A DNA stretch of 64,000 nt, from contig NZ_JAGGLV010000004.1 of the NCBI RefSeq assembly GCF_017874735.1, positions 62,001 to 126,000 of the forward strand, written 5' to 3'. This stretch comes from Paenibacillus silagei (lineage in GTDB: Bacteria; Bacillota; Bacilli; Paenibacillales; Paenibacillaceae). The translations under genes were made by a program, and so were the position numbers. Each line of letters opens with the position of its first letter. Position 1 is the stretch's first letter. Under the pieces are notes generated by a model. That model made no database searches. It saw only the letters and a list, made by a program, of their open reading frames with translations, and was not told the origin of the DNA. Below, piece after piece: positions 28,292 through 36,520 of the stretch.

Positions 28292-30913
28292 TTAGTTATC
28301 GAATTTGCCGTAGAATGCGTTGCGGTATACATCAGCAAGCTCGGAGACCAGCGGCATTTTAGGATTGGCAGTAGTACATTGGTCTTCAAATGCACGGTCA
28401 GCCAGATAGTCAACACGGGATTCGAAGTCCTTAGGATCGAAACCAAGAGCCGAGAAGGATTCTTCGATACCGAGTTTTTTGTTCATGTCGCGGATTGCAT
28501 TGATTAGGCTCGTTACGCCTTCTTCGGTAGTGCGTGCAGGCAATCCCAGAATACGGGCGATTTCTGCGTACCGTTCGTCAGCTACAAAGTGCGAATATTT
28601 AGGGAACGAAGCGAACTTCGTAGGTTTCTTGGCATTGTAACGGATAACATGCGGCATCAGGATCGCATTGGTACGGCCGTGCGCGGTGTGATACTGTCCG
28701 CCCCATTTGTGTGCCAAGCTGTGGTTAATCCCCAGGAATGCGTTGGCAAAGGCCATACCGGCAAGCGTCGAAGCATTGTGCATTTTCTCACGGGCCAGCT
28801 TGTCACCTTGCAGTGCGGATTTCTCCAGCCACTGGAACACCAGTTGGATGGCTTTGATTGCCAGACCATCGGTATAGTCACTGGCCATTACAGATACATA
28901 AGCTTCGATAGCATGTGTCAATACGTCCATTCCTGTATCGGCAACTGCAGTCTTAGGCAAGCTGTAGACAAACTCAGGGTCAATAATTGCTACGTCTGGA
29001 GTCAGCTCATAGTCAGCGAGCGGATACTTGGTATTATTGCCTGTTGTCTTGTCTGTGATAACTGCGAACGATGTTACTTCAGAACCTGTACCCGAAGTGG
29101 TTGGAATGGCAACGAATTTCGCTTTGTTGCCGAGCTTAGGGAATTTGTATACCCGTTTGCGGATATCCATGAATTTCTGTTTCAGGCCGTTGAAGTCTGC
29201 ATCCGGATGTTCGTAGAACAGCCACATGCCCTTGGCAGCATCCATTGGGGAACCACCGCCGAGTGCGATGATGCAGTCCGGCTGGAATCTGTTCATCATA
29301 GCTGTACCTTTTTCTACAGTAGTAGTCGATGGATCCGGTTCAACTTCCGAGAACACCTCGATCGCTACAGGAGTCTGGCGCTGACGCAGATAGTGCTCAA
29401 CTCTTTCAACATACCCCAGTTTAACCATTACAGGGTCAGTGATGATAGCAACGCGTGTGATATCAGGCATTTTGGCCAGGTACTGAGTGGCTCCCTTTTC
29501 GAAGTAAATCTTGTCAGGTACTTTAAACCATTGCATATTCACGGTACGACGATTCACCCTTTTCACGTTGATCAGATTGATTGCAGTGACGTTCTGCGAT
29601 ACCGAGTTGCGTCCGTAAGATCCGCAGCCCAGTGTCAATGAAGGGATATTAGTGTTGTAAATGTCGCCGATTGCGCCGTGAGTCGATGGCGAGTTGACGA
29701 GAATACGTCCGGTCTGCAGACGGTTGGAGAACTTCATGATTACTTCTTCGTTGTTGGAATGGATAGCCGAGCTGTGGCCCATGCCGCCAAATTCAACGAT
29801 TTGAGCTGCGCGCTCGATACCCTGGTCAGCATTCTTCACTTTGTAGCAAGCCAGAACCGGGCTCAGCTTCTCAGCGGACAATGGATATTTAGTACCTACA
29901 CCTTCAAGCTCAGCTACCAGGATCTTCGTTCCGGCAGGAACCTGAATGCCGCACATTTCAGCGATCTTCACAGCGGATTGGCCAACGATAGCCGGGTTAA
30001 CTGCACATTTCTCTACGTTCATTGCGCCGCTGGTCAGTTTAGCTGCTTCTTCTTTGTTCACAAAGTAACAGCCGTTTGCAATCATTTTCTTTTTCACTTG
30101 ATCGAAGATGGCTTCTTCAATGATAACTGCCTGCTCGGAAGCACAGATCATACCATTATCAAAAGTCTTCGACAGGATAAGGTCTGTTACAGCCTGATCA
30201 ATATCAGCACTCTTCTCAATGAAGGCAGGCACGTTACCAGGACCTACGCCGAGTGCCGGCTTGCCGCAGCTGTAAGCTGCCTTGACCATTGCCGATCCGC
30301 CGGTTGCCAGAATCAGTGCAACGTCCGGATTGTTCATCAGTGCGTTTGTTTTGTCCATCGTAGGAAGCTCAATCCATTGGATGAAGTTCTCAGGTGCGCC
30401 TGCTGCTACGCCTGCATCATGCAGAATTTTGGCTGCTGCCGCACTGCACTCTTGCGCTGACGGGTGGAAACCGAATATAATAGGGTTACGTGTCTTAGCG
30501 GAAATCAAAGCTTTAAACATCGTGGTGGATGTTGGATTGGTTACCGGTGTGATACCCATAATGATTCCGACTGGTTCAGCAATCTTCTGGAAGCTGTCAT
30601 AAGCGTTATCCTCAATAACGCCTACAGTCTTGTCGTACTTAATACCGTGCCAGATATATTCAGTGGAGAAGATGTTCTTTGTAATTTTGTCTTCGTATAC
30701 TCCGCGTCCTGTTTCTTCAACAGCCAGTTTTGCCAGGTACATATGCTTGTCGAGTCCGGCCAGCGCCATTGCATGAACGATTGTGTTTGTCTGCTCTTGA
30801 TCCAGGCCCATGAATGCTTCGTGGGCTTTCTTTGCTTTATCCACCAAAACCTGAATATACTCTTCAGCGGTGGTTTGTTTCACTTGGGCGGCGACTTCGT
30901 TTTTAACTGCCAT
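28292..30913 (-). CDS. adhE: bifunctional acetaldehyde-CoA/alcohol dehydrogenase AdhE
   Basis: An 873-residue fusion. The N-terminal aldehyde dehydrogenase domain (about 1-440; active-site Cys in NGMICASEQAVI) reduces acetyl-CoA to acetaldehyde. The C-terminal iron-dependent alcohol dehydrogenase (about 455-873; metal ligands in HAIEAYVS, HSLAHKWGG and HGRTNA) makes ethanol. It regenerates NAD+ downstream of PflB. Upstream lie an Fnr box (30990-31005) and a CcpA-like cre (31033-31046), so expression is probably anaerobic and carbon-controlled. Its codon use resembles that of pflB. Confidence 0.97.
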   Translation of the reverse strand: MAVKNEVAAQVKQTTAEEYIQVLVDKAKKAHEAFMGLDQEQTNTIVHAMALAGLDKHMYLAKLAVEETGRGVYEDKITKNIFSTEYIWHGIKYDKTVGVIEDNAYDSFQKIAEPVGIIMGITPVTNPTSTTMFKALISAKTRNPIIFGFHPSAQECSAAAAKILHDAGVAAGAPENFIQWIELPTMDKTNALMNNPDVALILATGGSAMVKAAYSCGKPALGVGPGNVPAFIEKSADIDQAVTDLILSKTFDNGMICASEQAVIIEEAIFDQVKKKMIANGCYFVNKEEAAKLTSGAMNVEKCAVNPAIVGQSAVKIAEMCGIQVPAGTKILVAELEGVGTKYPLSAEKLSPVLACYKVKNADQGIERAAQIVEFGGMGHSSAIHSNNEEVIMKFSNRLQTGRILVNSPSTHGAIGDIYNTNIPSLTLGCGSYGRNSVSQNVTAINLINVKRVNRRTVNMQWFKVPDKIYFEKGATQYLAKMPDITRVAIITDPVMVKLGYVERVEHYLRQRQTPVAIEVFSEVEPDPSTTTVEKGTAMMNRFQPDCIIALGGGSPMDAAKGMWLFYEHPDADFNGLKQKFMDIRKRVYKFPKLGNKAKFVAIPTTSGTGSEVTSFAVITDKTTGNNTKYPLADYELTPDVAIIDPEFVYSLPKTAVADTGMDVLTHAIEAYVSVMASDYTDGLAIKAIQLVFQWLEKSALQGDKLAREKMHNASTLAGMAFANAFLGINHSLAHKWGGQYHTAHGRTNAILMPHVIRYNAKKPTKFASFPKYSHFVADERYAEIARILGLPARTTEEGVTSLINAIRDMNKKLGIEESFSALGFDPKDFESRVDYLADRAFEDQCTTANPKMPLVSELADVYRNAFYGKFDN

Positions 30914-30989
30914 CTCCCTCGTCCTCCTGTCAATTTTTAGGTTGTTTCTTTCTATACATTTATCTTAGCACATCCTTTTCACCTTGTAT

Positions 30990-31005
30990 AGTGAAATCTT
31001 TCACA
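30990..31005. promoter_or_regulatory. Fnr box upstream of adhE
   Basis: AGTGA-AATCTT-TCACA, centred about 84 bp before the adhE start codon, matches the Bacillus Fnr consensus (TGTGA-N6-TCACA) except for its first base. Confidence 0.75.
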
Positions 31006-31032
31006 AAGTTTAAAGTTTTTTTTGAGTTGTTT

Positions 31033-31046
31033 TCAAAGCGCTTTCA
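31033..31046. promoter_or_regulatory. candidate CcpA cre site upstream of adhE
   Basis: TCAAAGCGCTTTCA (reverse TGAAAGCGCTTTGA) matches the cre consensus TGWAANCGNTNWCA at all but one position and contains the perfect palindrome AAAGCGCTTT. Confidence 0.6.
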
Positions 31047-31092
31047 TTCGATCATTTACCGGTATTTCTTCCACATTATATGTAATATTTAA

Positions 31093-31275
31093 TTAATATT
31101 TGTCTATTCTGCGAACGCAATACGATAGTCTGCAGCGTTGATAGCCCATCTTGCCTTGCAATGCCGGTTGGGCTTCGGGAATTTTGCTCATGAATGCCAA
31201 GCCTCCACTTCGGTTCATCCGTCGCTCTTCTACAGACTCACTCTGACGGTGAATATAAATATAAATTTCTGCCAA
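31093..31275 (-). CDS. possible 60-residue ORF of unknown function
   Basis: A short open frame, rich in Arg, Ser and Gln (ends ...CRLSYCVRRIDKY), in the adhE upstream region. It begins inside a hairpin repeat related to the 55373/59643 elements. No ribosome binding site of good quality and no family are seen. It may be a translated repeat rather than a gene. Confidence 0.2.
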   Translation of the reverse strand: MAEIYIYIHRQSESVEERRMNRSGGLAFMSKIPEAQPALQGKMGYQRCRLSYCVRRIDKY

Positions 31276-31308
31276 GTGGAAACGGCTTTGCCGTCCTTTT
31301 AAAGGGCG
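31270..31308. repeat. partial copy of the two-hairpin repeat element
   Basis: The sequence AAGTGGAAACGGCTTTGCCG and the following CCGTCCTTTTAAAGGGCGG match the first hairpin of the elements at 55373 and 59643. The second half is absent or diverged. Confidence 0.6.
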
Positions 31309-31376
31309 GTAAATTACCCTGCGGGTGAACGCATGCTAATGCCTCTCTCACCGTCCGCTTTTAAGGAGCAGTAATG

Positions 31377-31546
31377 TTGCAGTTTTTGCAGGATTTCTAT
31401 ATACCTTTTACGGGTTGCAAGTACAATGTTGCATTATTTGCACAAATTTCGGTGTTTAGAGCACGTTAGCGCTGAATTTGTTGCAGTTCGTGCAGGATTT
31501 CAGCATAGAACGCTTCTTTGGGGCAGTAATGTTGCACTTTTGGCAG
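31377..31546. repeat. phased array 2: four short dyads (TTGCA-N5-TGCAS) at 51-52 bp intervals
   Basis: Cores are centred at 31384 (TTGCAGTTTTTGCAG), 31436, 31488 (TTGCAGTTCGTGCAG) and 31539, spaced 52, 52 and 51 bp. The cores share TGTTGCA-N5-TGCA and usually GGATT, all in one orientation; the linkers are largely unrelated. The consensus overlaps that of array 1: the reverse of its seventh element reads TGTTGCAGTTTGTACA. The array lies between the sugar-binding operon's terminator and adhE. Confidence 0.8.
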
Positions 31547-31586
31547 GATTCCTCTTAAAATGTTATTGGCATAATTTCCTGAAAGG

Positions 31587-31614
31587 AAAAAAAGGAGACA
31601 GCATCTCTGCTGCC
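31587..31614 (-). terminator. terminator of the second sugar ABC cassette
   Basis: GGCAGC pairs with GCTGTC (one G-U) around a 6-nt loop, and is followed by TCCTTTTTTT on the minus strand, about 45 bp beyond the stop codon of the binding protein. Confidence 0.7.
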
Positions 31615-31660
31615 CCCCTTATTCATCTCTTCCCCTAAGTCTAGAAAGAGACATCCCAGG

Positions 31661-33130
31661 CTACTCCACCTTAATGGTATCGAAAAATTTCTTCTGTACG
31701 GTTGCGGCTGCTGCATCAAGCTGGGCCTTGGAGTCCGTGCCTTCCTTGGCGAACAGCTCCTGAATGACATTGGACATGGTTGCATAGTAGTCCTGGGTAT
31801 TGTACTGCGCCTCAGGCTTGCCGTCGAGCAGAGCCATAATATCTGTATTGTATTGATATACAATATCAGAGTATTTGTCATACACTGCTTTGGTCTTCTT
31901 GCCGAAGTCGGAATCGGCAGCATAGTAATCAAGAAGCGGCGGAATGAAGTATTTGCCGTCCGCCTTGCGCTGCTGCAGAATGGCATCGAGCGCTTCCAGA
32001 CCTTTATCCGAGAAATAGTCGAAGGTAATATAACGGAAGGCCATCTCCTGCTCATCCTTGCTGGCATTAGGGTTGATGACCAGATAGTCGCCGCCGAGAA
32101 CACCGGTATGCTTGCCGCCCTTCTCAGCCGCAGGCATTGGATAGGTCAGCACATCCTCAGGCTTGAACCCGCCCTGGTTAAGCGCCTGTTCAATGACTCC
32201 GTCAGATCCGGCCATTACCATCGCGGTACGGCCCTGCTGGAAGGCACCTACAGCATCGCCCCAGCCGAGCGCCCAATCCTGGGGAACCGCTTTGGCTTCC
32301 CATCTCAGCTTTTTATAGAAGTCCAGCGCTTTAACACCAGCTTCGGAATTGAAGGTGGCCACCACCTTGCCGCCCTCAATCTTCTGAATCTCACCGCCTG
32401 CTTCGAACAGGAAGTTGGTCCAGTTCCAGCCGGCTTCGTTGCCTTTGCCCATCGGGGCAATCCCGGAGATGCCTTTCTTGGGATCGGCCACTCCTTTGGC
32501 TGTGTTCAGCATGTCGTCCCAGGTCCAATCCATTGGAGGGACGGCTACACCTTTGTCATCCAGCATCTTCTTGTTGATCATTGTTGTAGTGACGTAACCC
32601 TTTTGTGTAACCCCATACACCTTGCCGTCAATAATGAACTGGTTCTGCAGCACAGGATTGATCTGATCCTTGAACTCATAGTTGTTCCACAGATCGGTGA
32701 TGTCGGCAACCCAGCCCTTCTCAATCAGGAATTTGGCTTCGGTGGCATACGTGTTGAAGAAGGTCGGCGCTTCATTCGCTGCCATCTTCACCCCGATCTC
32801 GCTTACATTATACTGCCAGTCGTCCTTGACGATCTCCACGTTCGGATAGACTTCCTGGAACCGCTTGATTTTGTCATCCTCCTGCGCTCTCACCTCGGTC
32901 AGGTCCGGCGTAGGATAGTGGATTTTGATTGTTACCTTTCTCTGGGTGATATCGTCAGCCGGTGCTGCAGACGGAGTGGCTGACTCTTCCGCCGCCTGGG
33001 TTGCTGCTGGTGCAGGTGTCGCTTCTCCCCCGTCAGCCGCCGGCTTGTTGCCGTTATTATTGCCGCCGCAAGCGGACAATAAGGTCCCCGTGACCAGGAG
33101 ACAGGCGAATACGCTGGAAACTTTACGCAT
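31661..33130 (-). CDS. extracellular sugar-binding lipoprotein (second cassette)
   Basis: A 489-residue family-1 solute-binding protein. The lipobox LLSAC is followed by a low-complexity Asn/Ala/Pro/Glu spacer and a bilobed binding domain (FQEVYPNVEIVKDDWQYNVSEIGVKMAANEAPTFFNTYATEAKFLIEKGW). GGGGAG five bases before the ATG at 33130 fixes the start. It is last in its cassette, downstream of the permeases, and has its own cre-like site (33182-33195) in the 130-bp gap before it, suggesting an extra promoter. The substrate is unknown. Confidence 0.9.
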   Translation of the reverse strand: MRKVSSVFACLLVTGTLLSACGGNNNGNKPAADGGEATPAPAATQAAEESATPSAAPADDITQRKVTIKIHYPTPDLTEVRAQEDDKIKRFQEVYPNVEIVKDDWQYNVSEIGVKMAANEAPTFFNTYATEAKFLIEKGWVADITDLWNNYEFKDQINPVLQNQFIIDGKVYGVTQKGYVTTTMINKKMLDDKGVAVPPMDWTWDDMLNTAKGVADPKKGISGIAPMGKGNEAGWNWTNFLFEAGGEIQKIEGGKVVATFNSEAGVKALDFYKKLRWEAKAVPQDWALGWGDAVGAFQQGRTAMVMAGSDGVIEQALNQGGFKPEDVLTYPMPAAEKGGKHTGVLGGDYLVINPNASKDEQEMAFRYITFDYFSDKGLEALDAILQQRKADGKYFIPPLLDYYAADSDFGKKTKAVYDKYSDIVYQYNTDIMALLDGKPEAQYNTQDYYATMSNVIQELFAKEGTDSKAQLDAAAATVQKKFFDTIKVE

Positions 33131-33181
33131 GGTAACTCCCCTTTTCCATATCATAATGAGCTTACAAATTCATCTTAAAAG

Positions 33182-33195
33182 AGAAACCGTTTACA
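33182..33195. promoter_or_regulatory. candidate CcpA cre site
   Basis: AGAAACCGTTTACA (reverse TGTAAACGGTTTCT) matches TGWAANCGNTNWCA at all but the last base, 52 bp upstream of the binding-protein start. It predicts glucose repression of this gene. Confidence 0.6.
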
Positions 33196-33262
33196 AACGA
33201 GGTGTATTTATATTCCCTTCATGTGCAGGAGTACGATCTCTAACGGACCTCATCCTTCCTGC

Positions 33263-34135
33263 TCAGCCTTTGACAGCAGACAATGAAACTCCGCGCATAA
33301 TGAACTTCTGGAAGACCAGGAAGACCAGGATCGGCGGCAGAGAGACAATGAACAGAATTGCGAATTTGATGTTCGTATTCAGCGCTTTTACATTGATAAC
33401 GTACTTATAGATAGCGGTAGCGAGCGTATACTTCTCCTCACTGTGCATGACCAGCGACGGCCAGAACCAGTCATTCCAGGCTGTGGAGAAGATGAAGATC
33501 GCCAGTGTTGCAAAAATCGGAATCGACAGCGGCACCGCGATGGTGAAGAAGCTTCTCGGCTCCGAGGCCCCGTCCATCCGCGCGGCTTCCAGAATCTCGG
33601 GATGAATCCCGTCGAAGAAATTCTTAAGCAGCAGGAAGAAGAACGTGTTCGCGCCTGCCGGCAGCCAGAAGGCCGCATATTGATTGAGCAGGCCCAGCTC
33701 CTTTAGATTGACAAAGTTCGGAATCATATAGCTCGTAGCCGGAATGAACAGCGTCATCAGGAAGAAGAAATAGAAGGCCTTGCGGTAAGGCACATTCATC
33801 CGTGAGATACTGAAGGACGCGAGTCCCAGTACAATTAGCGTGGCGACCATATTCCCTGCAAAAATATACAGGGTGTTCCGCAGAAACATGGCCAGATCGA
33901 TGTAATCCAGCGCATCCTTCAGGTTACCGAAATGCCATTCCTGCGGAAAAAAATGCGGCGGAAAGGAATTGACCTCGATATTCGACTTCAGCCCGTTGAA
34001 CATCGTCATGAGGATGGGGTACAGCATGCTGAATATCATCAGGACAATGAACAGCACCATAATTCCGTAGACCACCCTGTTGCTGGTCTTTTTCAGGTCA
34101 TGCTCCGAGAGAATACCTCTGTCTGCGCTCTTCAT
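33263..34135 (-). CDS. carbohydrate ABC transporter permease (MalG-type)
   Basis: A 290-residue CUT1 permease with about six membrane helices and the EAA loop EILEAARMDGASEPRSFFTIAVPLSIP. AAGGAGG nine bases before the ATG at 34135 supports the start, 20 codons inside the longest frame. It begins one base after the stop codon of the MalF-type permease gene, so the pair is translated together. An ATPase is not encoded here and is presumably shared. Confidence 0.92.
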   Translation of the reverse strand: MKSADRGILSEHDLKKTSNRVVYGIMVLFIVLMIFSMLYPILMTMFNGLKSNIEVNSFPPHFFPQEWHFGNLKDALDYIDLAMFLRNTLYIFAGNMVATLIVLGLASFSISRMNVPYRKAFYFFFLMTLFIPATSYMIPNFVNLKELGLLNQYAAFWLPAGANTFFFLLLKNFFDGIHPEILEAARMDGASEPRSFFTIAVPLSIPIFATLAIFIFSTAWNDWFWPSLVMHSEEKYTLATAIYKYVINVKALNTNIKFAILFIVSLPPILVFLVFQKFIMRGVSLSAVKG

Positions 34136-34136
34136 C

Positions 34137-35060
34137 CTAGTTGTCCTCCTTGTTAAGCTTGAACTGAAGAATGCCCAAACCGCCCAGAACAACAAACATC
34201 AGCATCCCCAGCGCAGTCGCCGTACCATAATCCAGTCTGGTAAAAGCATACTTCACAATAAGCAGCGCATACGTCAACGTAGCATTGTTCGGCCCCCCGT
34301 CCAGCAAGGCTAGCTGTGACTGGTAGCCCTGAGAGGTGGCAATCACCTGAAGAATCAGCATCAGCAGAATCAGATTGCGCAGCGAAGGCAGGGTGATGTG
34401 GCGGATACGGGCCCAGACTCCGGCTCCGTCAATCTCGGCGGCTTCATACCAGTCCCGGGGAATACTTAACACCGCAGCAAGATAGATCAGCATCCCCGAG
34501 CCGAATTGCTGCCAGGTCTCCATGAAGACCAGCGAGATCATCGACCACCGGGTATCGGTCAGGAAGGCGATCTGCTCCGCTCCGGTGCTGCCGATTACGG
34601 CATTTATCGGTCCAACCGGATCGTACAGCCAGCGCCACAGCCCGTATAGGACTACAGCAGGCATGACATATGGCAAATACGCAGCAACGCGCACGAATCC
34701 GCCGAATTTCCGCAGCTCGGAGATGGCAATGGCAAAGGCAATCGGAACCCAGAAGCCGATCACCAGGCAGAGCAGCATATAGTACAGGGTGTTTTGGACA
34801 GCAATCAGTACATCGGGGTCGGTAAGCGCCCTGGCGTAATTGTCCAAGCCAACGAAGGTATTCCCTTTGACGAAATCAACGGTGTAGAAGCTGTACAGGA
34901 ACCCTTTGAAGATAGGCACCCACATAAACATAATGAAGATAATCAATGCGGGGACAAGAAACATCACGCCCCAATAATTCTTTTTCCAACGGTTCTGCTT
35001 GTACGGCTTGCTCTCCAGCTCCGCTGGAAGGTGATCATGTAATGCAGCAGACTGATTCAT
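34137..35060 (-). CDS. sugar ABC transporter permease (MalF-type)
   Basis: A 307-residue CUT1 permease. A hydrophilic N-terminus is followed by the first helix WGVMFLVPALIIFIMFMWVPI and further spans; the EAA motif is DWYEAAEIDGAGVWARIRHITLPSL. GAGGGAG lies upstream of the ATG at 35060. It follows the response-regulator gene by about 120 bp, so the kinase/regulator pair and the transporter may share a transcript or have separate promoters. Confidence 0.92.
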   Translation of the reverse strand: MNQSAALHDHLPAELESKPYKQNRWKKNYWGVMFLVPALIIFIMFMWVPIFKGFLYSFYTVDFVKGNTFVGLDNYARALTDPDVLIAVQNTLYYMLLCLVIGFWVPIAFAIAISELRKFGGFVRVAAYLPYVMPAVVLYGLWRWLYDPVGPINAVIGSTGAEQIAFLTDTRWSMISLVFMETWQQFGSGMLIYLAAVLSIPRDWYEAAEIDGAGVWARIRHITLPSLRNLILLMLILQVIATSQGYQSQLALLDGGPNNATLTYALLIVKYAFTRLDYGTATALGMLMFVVLGGLGILQFKLNKEDN

Positions 35061-35178
35061 TCCGGCTCCCTCATTCCTGTCGTCTTTCAGCACTTTATGG
35101 GAAAGCGCCTCCTGTCTTCATTGTAGGAAATGAGGGAAAGACTTAACATGTCTATATCTATGGCAATCGTAAGCGTTC

Positions 35179-36507
35179 TTACTTCTTCAGTTCGCTGGGG
35201 CTGAGCCCAAAGTATTTTTTGAAAATTTTGCTGAAATGCTCCGGCGACTCGTATCCTACCCGCTCCGCAATCTCATACCGCCGCAGATCCGTGTTCAGAA
35301 TCATCTCCCGGCTGTCCTCCATCCGCAGCTTAATGACATATTCCCAGAGGTTATAGCCTGTATTCTTCTTGAACAGATAGCTCAGGTAATTAGGGCTGAC
35401 ATGATTCTTCTTTGCTACTTCATGGATCGTCAGCCCCTTCTGGGCGTAATTCCCGTCAATGTATTCCTTCGCCTTCTGCACGATCAGATTGCTGTGCGTA
35501 TGCAGCTCCTCGGGTGACGGATCAGCAGCATAGTTGTTCCAGTTGAAATCCCCATAATAGAACACATAATGATCGGCATGCTCGTTGTTCCAGAGTATGG
35601 CCTTCGAGGCTTGCCGGTTCAGCACATCCATGAAGCTCAGCCCCTTCAGAATCTGGCTGATGCCAATGACAGCCCGGAGCTGCAAATAGCGGTTAATATT
35701 GTAATGGAGGCTGCGACCCAGCACCTCCAGCCGACTCAGCTGGCCGGTGGACGGCTCCTCGTAGCTCTGCTCATCCCACTGGATAATGACCGTAATCTCC
35801 TGGTCCGGCGAATAGAAGGCAGTGGAATTCCACTCCTGATCCAGCAGCTCCTTGGCAATATTCAAGGCGGCGTAACGCAGCAAATTATGATCGCGGGTAG
35901 TGTACCTCTGCTCAGGCCGGTCTTGCGGCAGGGGAAGCTTGATTTTGATCACCGCAAAAAACGGCCCCTGCAGCCTCAACTCATCCAGCTTGCGCCGCTT
36001 CTCCTCTGCCCCCAGCACCGCCGCAGTCTCCGTAAGCAGGCTGTTCAGCAGCTCGCTGTACTCGGGAAGCGGCTCCTCCAGGCGGAAGCGGTCAGCATTC
36101 CCATCCATATAAGTGGCCAGCTCCGGCGACGGTCTATTCATCTTCAGGACGACACTGCGCACCGAATCCAGGAACTGCTCACTGTTCAGCGGCTTGATCA
36201 GATAGTCTCTCGCACCCAGCCGGACGGCCATCTGGGCGTACTGAAAGGTCTCATGCGCAGAGATGACGATCGTCTGCATCCAGGGCCTGGTTATTTTGGC
36301 ATGCTGCATCAGTTCGATCCCGCTCATAGCCCCCATCTGGATATCGGTCACAAGCAGATCAATCTCCTCCATGCGGATACAATCCAGTGCCTCATACCCG
36401 CTGCCAGCCGTATAGATATGGTCAATATCCAGCCCGGAAGCAGCCAGCAGACTGCTCAATCCTTTGCAAATGAGCGGCTCATCATCAACAACAAGTATAT
36501 TGAACAC
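35179..36507 (-). CDS. YesN-type response regulator with AraC DNA-binding domain
   Basis: A 442-residue response regulator. The receiver (1-125) has FNILVVDDEP, the acceptor in LLVTDIQMGAMSG and the conserved lysine in IKPLNS. A long central region of unknown fold precedes a C-terminal AraC pair (TIHEVAKKNHVSPNYLSYLFKKNTG; RVGYESPEHFSKIFKKYFGLSPSELKK). It is encoded 13 bp after the kinase and would control the adjacent sugar transporter. Confidence 0.93.
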   Translation of the reverse strand: MFNILVVDDEPLICKGLSSLLAASGLDIDHIYTAGSGYEALDCIRMEEIDLLVTDIQMGAMSGIELMQHAKITRPWMQTIVISAHETFQYAQMAVRLGARDYLIKPLNSEQFLDSVRSVVLKMNRPSPELATYMDGNADRFRLEEPLPEYSELLNSLLTETAAVLGAEEKRRKLDELRLQGPFFAVIKIKLPLPQDRPEQRYTTRDHNLLRYAALNIAKELLDQEWNSTAFYSPDQEITVIIQWDEQSYEEPSTGQLSRLEVLGRSLHYNINRYLQLRAVIGISQILKGLSFMDVLNRQASKAILWNNEHADHYVFYYGDFNWNNYAADPSPEELHTHSNLIVQKAKEYIDGNYAQKGLTIHEVAKKNHVSPNYLSYLFKKNTGYNLWEYVIKLRMEDSREMILNTDLRRYEIAERVGYESPEHFSKIFKKYFGLSPSELKK

Positions 36508-36520
36508 CGTATTCTCTCCT

